64,000 nucleotides of DNA, taken from NCBI RefSeq assembly GCF_036588685.1, contig NC_086386.1:47725878-47789877 (forward strand). Reading direction: 5' to 3'. The notes under the pieces are model-generated. The model was given only the letters and a program-made list of their open reading frames with translations, was not told where the DNA came from and searched no databases. Positions 44,601 through 54,212 of this stretch are shown here, piece by piece; position 1 is the stretch's first letter, and each line of letters opens with the position of its first letter. The DNA is from Mytilus trossulus (taxonomy: Eukaryota; Mollusca; Bivalvia; Mytilida; Mytilidae). A program made the position numbers and the translations under genes.

Positions 44601-47600
44601 GATCAATTGTCCCAAAATATTGGACTTAGCTGCTGGACTATGTTGAAAAATCTGAGATAAGAGTATATAATAAACCAACAGATTTGTTATTTACTTACAG
44701 AAAGTATAAAATCATGTTTTAAGCATTTACTTTTCTACATATATATTTTTTAAAATGAAAAAAGTGAAGCCGACCTAATCAAATTTTGAATACAACACTT
44801 TCTTATAAGTTCCTATGTAAAATAAAAAAAAAAATGATTCTGCTTACTATTTAAGGATGTACTTAGGTTAGGTTTTGGAATTTGTGTTAGATGTTCGGAA
44901 TCATTGTTTTTTTACCATATGATACAAGGTAAAATATTTTGCCCCATAACACCCATTTATCTTTTTATTTAAGACTAAATAGCTCATGAAAGGTCATTTG
45001 CCAAAATTTAAGCAAATTCTTGATTTATTTTCTTTTGATTTGAGACCCAAATAATACCAATGCAAATATAAGTTAAAAGTCCTAGTCAGCCGTTTCCCGC
45101 CATATTTTAAACATCAAATATCTCGAAAAGGAGCTCCATGACCTATCAATAGTTTTAGCTTATTTTGTTTCTTAACAAATGCTCTTCCGATTAAAAATAT
45201 CAATTTTAAATTCTTGATTTTTTTTAATTTCACCTAAGGGCATCCTTTAAGCGAAAAGGTAGGAAGTCTTTTTCGAGTAGTTTATAAGATATTATGAAAA
45301 TTAAAGTATACAGAATACAGTATTCTTCTTGAAGTTTTAAATAATACTCGGTACAAGCTGCGTTTGGACTGCAAAAAGGGATTCGCGCGCTTCTTTGCGA
45401 CGAAGACGTCTGATTCGCTTTCCTAGACGCCAAAGTGTTGCTATATCAGTTGAAGGCTAAAGCCATCAGTAATTTTCCGTTTCATTTTACTATTTTTGAA
45501 TTTTATTTTATAACTTACTTCACTAAGAGTTCACGAGGCATAGCCAATTTATTACTTGCGAAATGAAGTGGAACTATTGAAGTAAATGACTGAATATTCT
45601 CTCAATGGAAGATCGTTGCAAACTATGCGTTTGTCAAACGATTCCGAATATCTGCAGAATGACTTTGTATTTAAATTTAATGACATGATGTCATTAATGT
45701 TTACTGAGTTTTAGAATTTTCCTTTGAGTTCGGTATTTTTTTAATTTTTTTTACTTTTGACTTATTTAAAATAGAATAAAGAAAACAGTGGTTTGCCGAT
45801 GTTCGAAAATCACAAATCGATTAAGAAGATAAATCAAGGTTACAAACACACACTCCAAAGAGCGAGAACGAATCGATATGTGTCTTCTGTTGTTCACGCA
45901 TCATCGTCATTCGAATCCACACTCGGTCGTTATTTCTCAATCACGACAGAAATCCAATCGGTTAAATTGCAGGTTATACAAATATTCTGGTATATACAGA
46001 TCTAAAACTTCGAAAATAATGACAGGTGTTACTGGTATTTGGACTGGACAACACCGTAATTATATCATTTTTGATATATTTTCTACAAATACTAGCAAAT
46101 TGTTACTCTATTATAGAATATTGATATGGATATGATGTTACAAGATGAAACTGGCAAAGACATGCTTGCATTAGACGTGTTTTCTGCTGCTATTAGTTAT
46201 CTAAAAACCAATTTGTTAGACATGTGTAAAAGGCGACACTATTTATACAATGGAGATCAAATACGATGGATTCTTACTGTTCCAGCATTATGGAATGATC
46301 GAGCTAAACTGTTTATGAGACAGGCAGCTAACCAGGTTAGAATCTGTTTTTTCCGAAAAATTTCGGTAATAACTTAATAAACTGTCCTTTCCTAGCTTAA
46401 GATATTTCAGTTTTACACGGGAAACTCTGCACTAAAATATACGACTAAAGGGATGACTTTTTGTTCCATATTGTATATTTTCCATTTTTGGAAGGCGGTG
46501 TTCCTTTGTCAATTTCGTATGGTGTTTATGCATCACAACTCCTTCTCTATACTCGTGTTAGTTTAGAAATTTTAGATTTCAATTAATGTAGTCTTTGTAT
46601 TACTGATAATCATGTCAGGGATTTTGTTACCCAAAAATTCTTAAAATCTTTTCTAAATTTTTCTATAAATAAAAATATTTGGTCCGAAAATTTATAAACG
46701 GCATTTTACATCCTAATTTTTACGGAAATGTTGTTCACCGAGCGTGTAAATTAAAATAGGTGCCGGTTAAACTTATCGATACAATCTTATTCTAAAAGGT
46801 TTCCAATTCAACTCTGTAATAAAATCTTTAGATATTGTTTTTATTGGTATTAACATTCATTTTGTTATCAGTATATTATAATCAACCAAATATTATTTTA
46901 TATACAAATGCCCATTAATGGCTTTACAATCTGTTGATATCTGTATCTTGGCATGTTTCTGTCTGATTGTTTACTATTTACTTTAAATGCATGTTATAAT
47001 GGATGTGTACTGGTTGATATTATAGTGTTATATGTATGTTTTTTTCATTTGTTGTTATTGGCTGTGAGCTAAAAGTATGTAGCTTAGAGAACTCTCCGAT
47101 CTGTATTTAATGTCTTTTGTTGGTCTTGTTTGGATGTACTAGTATGAGAACTCTGTCACATCCGCTCTGTGTTTTTATAAGATTTATTTCTGATTCGTGT
47201 CGATCTAAACTTACTTCTGTAGTTTGTTCTTGTTATATTGGGGAGGATTTGGGTCTTCAAACCAGTAAAACCCGCGACATTCTGTATGTGCCTGTTTTAA
47301 GTCATGAGCCTGTAATTGAGTGGTGGTCATCAGTTGCTATATATCTTTTTTTTTTCTTTCATAATGTTGTTAATAAATCAGGACATTAGTTTCTCATTGG
47401 AAATGTTTTACATTTGTCCTATGCGTTGTGGATTTTGCTTATGGTTGAAGGCCTACTGTGACCTTTAGAGTTAGTTTCTGTGTCATTTTGTTTCTTGTGG
47501 AGAGTTGTATTATAAGCAACCATCCCACATCTTCTTATTGTTATACAAACAATAAACTACGCATGAACATTTTATTTTCGGCTTCGATAGGTCATGGTCA

Positions 47601-50600
47601 TTTTCATAAATAGATATTGATAATTTACGTAAAACATATGATTTATAAGATTTAAACTGACCGAAAGTAATTATCAGAAGTAATCTCTAGTCTTAGTTTG
47701 AGTGGAGATGTTTGATTTTCATGGGGAAACCTCTATGTCAACCTTTAAAGAAGTATATACCTTATAACAAAAGCCATCGATTGACATTTTACAGGCAGGA
47801 ATATCACAGGGCCAACTAGTAGTTGCACTGGAACCCGAATCAGCATCTCTTTACTGTATTGAATGGATGAAAAGAGAAACCTCATTTGACTTGGAAAAGG
47901 GAGAAAAGGTACTTGTCCTTGATGCTGGAGGTAAGTTAACTAGTAATCAGCACTTCTGTGTTGACCTGAGTTATCATTGATATGTTCAAAATTATTAATT
48001 CACTGTTAACAAAATTTTGAATTTTTTAAATATTTAGGCTTTTCTACCTCAGGAATAAATTACCTTACCTGTATTTGGCAAAACTTTTATGAATTTGTGG
48101 TCCTCTATGCTCTTCAACTTTGTACTTTATTTGGCCTTTTTAACTTTTTTTGATTCGAGCGTCACTGATGAGTCTTTTGTATACGAAGCGCGCGTCTGGC
48201 GTAAATATGAAATTTCAATTCTGGTATCTATGATGAGTTTATTTGTATAAATAATAAACTGTTAACACACAGTAAAGTCTCGCCTATTTGTTATTTTGAA
48301 AATGTAAATGTTGAAATTGAAATAGCCATTTTTTTTACATGTAAGTTATGCAAATATTCAAAGGTAATGAACATATGACTGAAGGTACAGGGCTAAACAA
48401 TCTCCATGGACATGAGATGTGCCATTTCAATACAACTACATACCAAGTACCATTTACTTTTCATGAATCGTTCCCTTTAAACAAACCTGAACGTTAACGT
48501 GTAAAATATGTCAAAGTTTCAAAGTCAATGACCAACAACGATTGGTGGGGTTATTTAATCTCATTTGAAAATAAATTTACAAATGCCAATACATTTGCAT
48601 ACCAAATATCATTTACTCACAATTAGTAGTTCCCAACTGACATAACCACAAATTAATACATGTAAACTAAGCAAAAGTTAAGTTTAATTTAAACATATTT
48701 ATTTATAGTGGATTGGGATACAAGTTTTCCAACTTATATTAATGCTTGTCCACTTTGCGAAAGTGTCAATAGACCATGATTGAAGGGTAATAACCAAAAA
48801 TTCCGCGTTTAAATGAGTATACAACTTCAAACCAATTATCATTGACCAACCACTAACGACCCCCCCCCCCCCCTTAATCCCATGAAAACTATGTAATGTT
48901 TTTAATGTCAAGAAATCATGATTGAGGGGTGGAGGCTAAATAATCTCCATGGTAATAAGATATGCAAATCCTAAATCAACAGTATACAAAATAGCATTGA
49001 CCTACCACAAGTTGTTCACCATACACAAAATCTAATAAAAAAACTAATAAATTGTTAACACCGCTGTCGGCGTCGATTTCGCCGTAACAAGAATACTTTT
49101 TTCTCGTTTTTTGACTCCGTCAAGTCGAGATAAAGACTAGTAAGTTGAAATCAAACTGACAACGCAATGGCAAAAGTAAGTACAAAAAGACAAATAACAG
49201 TATACAAAACACAACATAGAACACTAAAGACTGAGCAACACGAACCCAACCAAAACAAAAAACAGTGCAATAAAAAATCGTCATAAAAAAAACATCTCAC
49301 CTCACTGCGAGTTAAAGACGGCCCCTAGCATTGACTTGAGCGGATTTGTTTGCAAAAATATTTTGTAAAGACTTAATAAGATGAGTACGTTTAAATGATG
49401 CTATTCTTACTTTGAAAATCTGACTTCCATTTTTCTTTAACGTTTAGGATCGGGCCTGGTTACAAGGTAAAGTTAAATGATAGGTCATTGTCTTCAAAAA
49501 CCGGATACCTTCATCTTACCTTCTATGATTTTTTATATGGTCGTGAAAAAGATCAGACACATAACATTGTTTTCAAATGTATGAATTCAAAGAATCTTTC
49601 TCAACCAAGTTTGACACTTTTCAGGAGGTACTGTTGATATTGCTATTCAGCAAGTCAAAGACAACGGTCGGATACAGGAACTTCACAGGGCTAACGGAGG
49701 TGACTGGGGAGGTACTAAGGTAGACCAAGAATTCAAGCAACTCCTCATTGATATTGTTGGGAATCAGGTTTTCGAAGAATTCAAGTTAAAAAATCAAACT
49801 GATTACATGGATTTGTTTAGAGATTTTGAAGTAGGTAAACGTAGGGATTTTTCTGTTGAAGCCACTGGAAAAGTGCCAATTCGTCTTCCAAGTATATTTA
49901 ATGAGCTCTGTCAGAAAATAAACAAGAGAGATATAAATGAGATAGTTTCTATAAATAATACATTCATAAACCATATAGAACTCAAGCGGGATAAACTACT
50001 AATTGATATTTCTATATTTAAAAAACTCTTTGAAAAGACCATAAATGAAATAAAAAAACACTTACAAGAATTATACCAGAAGAGAGATATCAATGACATA
50101 AGAACTATATTCATGGTCGGAGGTTTCTCATGTTGTCATCTGTTATATGACTGTATTCAAAAGGAGTTTCCATCAGTGCGCGTTAAATTTCCAATGGATC
50201 CAGAATTATCTGTTCTAAAGGGTTCAGTGATATATGGACATAGACCGGAAATATTTTCATCAAGAATAAGTGTGTACACTTACGGTATAGAGACCACAGA
50301 ACCTTTTGACAGAAGTAGGTAAACGTAGGGATTTTTCTGTTGAAGCCACTGGAAAAGTGCCAATTCGTCTTCCAAGTATATTTAATGAGCTCTGTCAGAA
50401 AATAAACAAGAGAGATATAAATGAGATAGTTTCTATAAATAATACATTCATAAACCATATAGAACTCAAGCGGGATAAACTACTAATTGATATTTCTATA
50501 TTTAAAAAACTCTTTGAAAAGACCATAAATGAAATAAAAAAACACTTACAAGAATTATACCAGAAGAGAGATATCAATGACATAAGAACTATATTCATGG

Positions 50601-51214
50601 TCGGAGGTTTCTCATGTTGTCATCTGTTATATGACTGTATTCAAAAGGAGTTTCCATCAGTGCGCGTTAAATTTCCAATGGATCCAGAATTATCTGTTCT
50701 AAAGGGTTCAGTGATATATGGACATAGACCGGAAATATTTTCATCAAGAATAAGTGTGTACACTTACGGTATAGAGACCACAGAACCTTTTGACAGAAAC
50801 GAACATCCTGCTAGCAAGAAAATGGCAGACTCTATCGATGAAAAATATCACTGTGATAAGATCTTTTGTATTCATGTAAAAGAAGGTGAGATTGTCACTC
50901 TAGGAACATCGGTGCGTAAAACCTATAAAACCATTGAACCAAATCAAACTGGCATGGATTTTAAAGTATATGCCACGAAGAAGAAAAATCCGAAGTTTAC
51001 AGATGAACCCGGATGCTTCTACGTTGGAAAGCTGAAAGTAGATCTTTCTGGAATTGTACCAGGAAAGAATAAAACAAGAGAGATTGAAGTTGAATTGGTC
51101 TATGGCGGTACCGAATTAGACGCAGTTGCAAGAGACACAAAATCTGGGAGGGAATTTAGAGGACATTTTGTTCTTGGATCAAGAACACGAAAGGTTTCTC
51201 ATAAAAAGGAATGA
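38613..51214 (+). CDS. HSPA12: HSPA12-like HSP70 family protein (five exons; last exon duplicated)
   Basis: Exons 38613-38647 (ATG 38629), 40251-40567, 46117-46335, 47795-47930 and 49625-51214 join in phase. With one duplicated 484 bp unit left out, the frame encodes 598 residues: a short MSKSLK start, phosphate-binding AAIDFGTTFSGYAFS, WYYFRRFKMVLYENM, ILTVPALWNDRAKLFMRQAA, LALEPES-like VALEPESASLY, VLDAGGGTVDIAI and the adenosine-site FMVGGFSCCHLL. This is the atypical HSP70 ATPase fold of HSPA12A/B, without a standard substrate-binding domain; bivalves have many such genes. Read through without splicing, the duplication ends the protein after FDRSR (about 462 residues). The first exon is inferred from phase, a strong acceptor and its start codon. 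Confidence 0.88.
39000..39700 (-). repeat. Dispersed repeat block in HSPA12 intron 1
   Basis: 39430-39510 (CAGGTTCAACCCACCATTTT, TGTCCTGTACCAAGTCAGGA) is the reverse of 62310-62400. 39600-39690 (CAATCGATTTATGAATTTCG, GTGGTATACTACTGTTGCC) matches 32690-32750. These are pieces of common mussel repeats, not genes. Confidence 0.5.
40251..40567 (+). CDS. HSPA12: HSPA12 exon with phosphate-1 motif
   Basis: Acceptor TATTGTACAG, donor ATG|GTAAGT, ending in phase 0. It encodes LVAAIDFGTTFSGYAFSSKD and ends RRFKMVLYENM, diagnostic of the HSPA12 subfamily. Confidence 0.92.
40777..44640 (-). mobile_element. 3.9 kb inverted-repeat DNA element, coding remnant on minus strand
   Basis: The ends are TA-GTCCAGC at 40777 and GCTGGAC-TA ending at 44640. 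A 33 bp block is identical in inverted orientation at 40798-40830 and 44576-44608, and GATATGGAGCCAT also recurs inverted further in. Both flanks contain TA, a possible target-site duplication. About 600 bp at each end is built of degenerate subrepeats rich in AAAATGGCGGCC-type motifs. Between them lies a decayed minus-strand reading frame (44029-41650). It sits in HSPA12 intron 2. I do not recognise the superfamily. Confidence 0.75.
41650..44029 (-). pseudogene. Element-borne protein with FEN/XPG-like GCD motif and CXC tail (broken)
   Basis: Successive frames, separated by frameshifts and stops, give: an ATG at 44029 with a possible zinc-binding CILCQEII...CPFD segment; YWHKSCNLKLNRTKLD and KEAKYHSKCFVSLYNRA, which suggest further Cys/His ligands; a middle region (42851-42333); then LWIGFGTGKNF, FPLFHSLTGCDTVSAFSRKG and KSAWDTW (42354-41947); then HTKRAAYQGSFIWR and GWQKLDGTWVPFW; then CQEFIHCGCKKG, which after a frameshift continues ACKFLKAALKCTALCNC. 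TGCDxxxxFxxxG resembles the GCD helix-hairpin of FEN1/XPG nucleases, and the tail is a Tesmin/TSO1-like CXC. This family occurs as many copies in cnidarian and mollusc genomes; its function is, as far as I know, uncharacterised. The copy lacks a stretch before LWIGFGTG. Confidence 0.65.
44853..45249. mobile_element. MITE with TTAA-type ends
   Basis: TTAA+GGATGTACTTAGGT at the left and ACCTAAGGGCATCC+TTTAA at the right are imperfect inverted repeats of about 14 bp with TTAA at both flanks. No coding frame. It lies 213 bp from the inverted-repeat element in the same intron. Confidence 0.6.
45250..46116. other. HSPA12 intron 2, remainder
   Basis: No coding sequence or repeat that I recognise. 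Short open frames here show no conserved motif. Confidence 0.4.
46117..46335 (+). CDS. HSPA12: HSPA12 exon 3
   Basis: Acceptor CTATTATAG, donor CAG|GTTAGA; 73 whole codons, phase 0 at both ends. It encodes NIDMDMMLQDETGKDMLALD and RWILTVPALWNDRAKLFMRQ, the ATPase-fold segment unique to HSPA12. Confidence 0.92.
46900..47540 (+). repeat. Retroelement-like 3' tail repeat, copy 1
   Basis: The layout resembles 51850-52530: a TGCCTGT/CTGTATCTTGGCA region, TGGATGTGTACTGGTTGAT, TTAATGTCTTTTGTTGG, GTCATGAGCCTGTAATTGAG and a final GTGGAGAGTTGTATTATAAG before CATCCCACATCTTCTTA. Similarity is diffuse, and the copies are old. Confidence 0.45.
47795..47930 (+). CDS. HSPA12: HSPA12 exon 4
   Basis: Acceptor TTTTACAG, donor GGAG|GTAAGT. 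It encodes AGISQGQLVVALEPESASLY and ends VLVLDAG, the start of the phosphate-2 motif completed by the next exon. Confidence 0.93.
47931..49624. other. HSPA12 intron 4 with dispersed repeats
   Basis: It holds the hammerhead repeat at 48159-48240, a 14 bp C run at 48860-48873, and a dispersed-repeat piece at about 49140-49260 (AACTGACAACGCAATGGC, AACACTAAAGACTGAG, CACGAACCC) that matches 28870-28950. No coding sequence. Confidence 0.5.
48159..48202 (+). ncRNA. Hammerhead ribozyme motif, decayed copy
   Basis: GCGTCA and TGGCGT form stem I with all six positions pairing (wobbles included). The core CTGATGAG is intact, but stem II (GTCT/ATAC) has a mismatch and GAAA has become GAAG, which should abolish cleavage. 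CGCGCGTC is retained. The 3' flank (TTTCAATTCTGGTATCTATGA) matches 58435-58460. Confidence 0.65.
49625..51214 (+). CDS. HSPA12: HSPA12 last exon, with a 484 bp tandem duplication
   Basis: Acceptor CACTTTTCAG. It begins GGTVDIAIQQVKDNG, completing DAGGGTVD. The frame is open to TAA at 50320-50322 just after the duplication junction; the second copy is read in the +1 frame from about 50306 to the true stop at 51212-51214, ending RTRKVSHKKE. Without the duplication the exon is 1106 bp and the whole coding sequence is a multiple of three. AATAAA follows at 51394 and 51430. Confidence 0.88.
49828..50798 (+). repeat. Perfect 484 bp tandem duplication in coding sequence
   Basis: 49828-50314 and 50312-50798 are identical by eye, with an offset of 484 bp and a shared GAA at the junction (3 bp microhomology). 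484 is not a multiple of three, so the duplication shifts the frame. Perfect identity means either a very recent event or an assembly error. Confidence 0.92.
49835..50318 (+). other. Candidate newborn 484 nt intron
   Basis: The duplicated unit contains TAGGTAAAC. The copy-1 site offers a donor TAG|GTAAAC at 49835. The copy-2 site offers an acceptor GAAGTAG ending at 50318, with a modest pyrimidine stretch (CCTTTTGAC) just before. Splicing would remove exactly one period and restore GAA-GTA-GGT-AAA. Whether it is used is unknown. Confidence 0.4.
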
Positions 51215-51393
51215 AAAAAATGTATGTGTATTTCATTCTTTAGCTAACGGTCAAATAGCTTAAAAAGCTTTTAAGCTTGCCAACATACTTCATCTATATC
51301 TATATTCAAATCGAATACTAGTATCAAGATGTTAATATCATTTAATACAATGACAATATTTGGCTAGTAGAAATATATTTAAACTGAGTTGGT

Positions 51394-51435
51394 AATAAAC
51401 TTAGGTATTTATAGTACTTTTTTCTCTCTAATAAA
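51394..51435 (+). terminator. HSPA12 poly(A) signals
   Basis: AATAAA at 51394-51399 and again at 51430-51435, 180-216 bp after the stop codon. Confidence 0.55.
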
Positions 51436-51849
51436 GTAAAATGGAGAGACTCTTTATATGTGCAAACTGTAATCAGTCAGTTATTGTTAATTCATTTGTA
51501 ATATAAGTGGCAGTAGAACACACAACAACTTTATATTTCACTTTCTCCATAATGAAATTATTTTCTGAGTTAGTGGCATAATTGCTATTATTCCAAATTA
51601 GTTTGCTAATAAACATTTTTATTTAGGTATCAAAACTATCATTAGATTCATCCTTTATCTTTATATAACTTCCATTTGTTACTGCTATTTTCTAATGGGT
51701 TTCTGTTATTTGTTTGTGCAGTTTATTTGCTGAATTGATATGTTCTCCACATCACTATTATTTATTGCACGTTGTTTATTTGGCACGAATAATTTTTTTA
51801 TTAGTAAATTAAAAGCAAACTAAATGTTACTAGTATTTTAAATACATAT

Positions 51850-52530
51850 ATATAAATTCGTGGATCTACAATCTGACGATGCCTGTATAATGGCATTGCA
51901 CAACGTCATGTTTTTCTCTGACTGTTTATTTCGCCTTTACTAAATTCATTGGATAAAAGATGTGTACGGATAGATAATTGAGTCTTTGATGCATGGTTTG
52001 TTTAGTTGTTAGTGGCTTTGAACTAGCTGTCAGTTAACAGCAAGTACTTTCAGATATGTACCTGATGTCTTTTTGATGTTGGAATGTACAAGTACCCGGT
52101 CACGTCCACTTGTATTTTTGTCCAGCTGATGAGTTATAAGCCTTTTCAACTGATTTTTATAGTTCGTTCTTATATTTTACTGTTGTACCCCTATCCCAGG
52201 TTTGGGGAGGGTTGTTTTCCCGCTCACATGTTTAAATTATGTATGTATGTGCTTGTCTCAAGTCAGGAGCCTGTCATTCAGTGATTGTCGTTTGTTTATG
52301 TGTTACATATTTGTTTTTCGGTCATTTATTGTACATAATAAGGCCGTTAGTTTGCTCGTTTGAATTGTTTTACTTTGTCATCTCGGAGCCTTTTGTAGCT
52401 GACTTTGCGGTTTGGGCTTTGCTCATCATTGAAGACCGTATAGTGACATATAGTTGTTAATTTCTGTGATTTTTGGTCTCTGATAGAGAGTTGTTTCATT
52501 GCCAATCATACCACATCTTCATTTTTTTAT
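51850..52530 (+). repeat. Retroelement-like 3' tail repeat, copy 2
   Basis: Includes AAGTCAGGAGCCTGTCATTC, AGTGATTGTCGTTTGTT, GGCCGTTAGTTTGCTCGTTT and AGAGAGTTGTTTCATTGCCA followed by CATACCACATCTTC, the plus-strand form of the common dispersed family. Short open frames in it are not genes. Confidence 0.55.
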
Positions 52531-53757
52531 TTAAAAGATTATTTCGAACAGTTTTTCATTCCAATGCAGGGTGTTCCTGAGGTTAATTTTGTACGGTAAA
52601 AACATTATGAGATCTGATACTGATACATACATGTGATCCCTTGTATTGCCTGATACAATGTAATAAAAAAGCTGAATATAGTTGTTATTCTCAAAAATTT
52701 AAATATGGGTTTCAAACGTCCAATCTGTGATTTATTTTTAATAGTGCACCAGTAATTACTGGTGGTCCTGAAGGACAATTTTTACTATAACGTCAGATTC
52801 AATATTCGGAAGAAAGACTCTTTTCTTGTAAGGTCGGTGACATATGATGTTTTTGTTTTATTTCAAAGATAACACATGTCACGTTTCTTCTGGAAATTTG
52901 TATAAAGAAATCAAAGATAGAAATTCATAAATCCTGGAAACATTTTTCATTCTTATAATTTTTTTTAGCGGGAATGAAATTAAATCATGTTCTAAGATCA
53001 TGTTCATAACTTCTTGAATCTGTATTTAATAGGCACACATCTACTGTTTAACATGAAACAATAATAACTCTGTATGCTTGTATGTTCGATGTAATGGGCT
53101 TTTCGGGAAAACACGAAACTGAAGTTGCTATAGTGACAAAACTAAGTCGGCGAGGCCACATTTTTTCCATCATGCTTTGTTACTTAAATTATCGTATTGC
53201 ACAATATTTTGCAGTGTAATCTGTTTCGGTAATAATTTTTAAGCAATCTGCAAAGTCAATCCCTCCTTTCAAATGATCTCTGTGACATCATCAGACAGGG
53301 TCGCCTTTTTACTGGTCATGATAATAGGATATTCAGAAGAAAGGTAAGAAAAATTGACGACATAATAGAATTTTGACCAAGGAAGTATTGAGAGCAAACG
53401 AACTACACGTTGATTAATTGAAAATAATCATCCTGCCAGGAAAAGGATCAATCGTGTAAGCATTAGAAATGAATTTATCGCAAAGTTGAAGTTATGATAA
53501 AATACATATCAATATACTAACAATACCTTCATGAAAACAATACTGAACTCCAAGGAAAACTCATGAAGGAAAGTCCCAAATCAAATGGCACAATCAAACG
53601 TTCAAACATATCAAACGAATGGATAACAACTGTCATATTCCTGACTTCCTGACTTGGTACAGGTTTTTGTTTTAGGTATAAAGTCTAAACAACGCAATGA
53701 ATGTGTTTGTTAGCTTACTATTCAATAAAACTCTGTAACACTATAAAAATTGTAAAG
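52531..53757. other. Intergenic between HSPA12 and the C1q gene
   Basis: The two genes converge here. 53543-53700 (GGAAAGTCCCAAATCAAATG, CTGTCATATTCCTGACTT) matches 62240-62350, a dispersed repeat. No gene. Confidence 0.5.
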
Positions 53758-53763
53758 TTTATT
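53758..53763 (-). terminator. Poly(A) signal of the C1q gene
   Basis: AATAAA on the minus strand, about 75 bp beyond the stop codon. Confidence 0.6.
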
Positions 53764-53838
53764 TAATAGCATTCACTGCTTAATTTTAATGGGCCCATTG
53801 TATGTTTTAGGCTGATATGATGAATTATCATCTCATAT

Positions 53839-54212
53839 TTAGGCTATCTTATATGCGCTGAAAGTGTTATAAACATCAAACAGGTCCGATCCACTATTCA
53901 TTTGTACAGAAATCTCGTCGTTCTCTGCCAAAGCAACGTTGATAGTTTGCGATGCCATGTTAAAAGTTTTATTAGTGAATAGCCACACCAAAATATCTGT
54001 TCCCTTCATTAGAGTTAGGTGAGCGGGTTCAAAGCCAGACATCATGCTAACAGATATTGAGTAAGTACCAGCTTTATTAGTTGGAACAGTAAAAACACCT
54101 GCTTCCTTATTATATGCAAGAGATGTGGGATCGTCAATGTCCTTGTTGTATTTGACTGTATTTCCTACACCCACTGTTGTGATACCTGGTTGTAAAGACA
54201 CTGCAAATCCAG
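53839..54212 (-). CDS. C1q domain exon
   Basis: The acceptor has a long T tract and CAG before 54212. It starts with two bases completing GCT, and encodes the whole C1q jelly-roll domain in a single exon, the usual arrangement in bivalves. Conserved features are the G-V-F-T-x-P strand, the aromatic G-x-Y motif and a closing F-S-A-Y. Confidence 0.94.

Noticed and set aside
45230-45433. 67-residue minus-strand frame with a Ser/Arg-rich start
   Set aside because: No homology that I recognise, it overlaps the end of a MITE, and it is antisense within an HSPA12 intron.
47117-47389. 90-residue open frame
   Set aside because: It lies within a diffuse dispersed repeat also found at 51850-52530, with no conserved domain.
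50306-51214. A separate second HSPA12 gene starting at an ATG at 50306
   Set aside because: The ATG is an accident of the duplication junction; the sequence is the out-of-phase second copy plus the original 3' end of the same exon.
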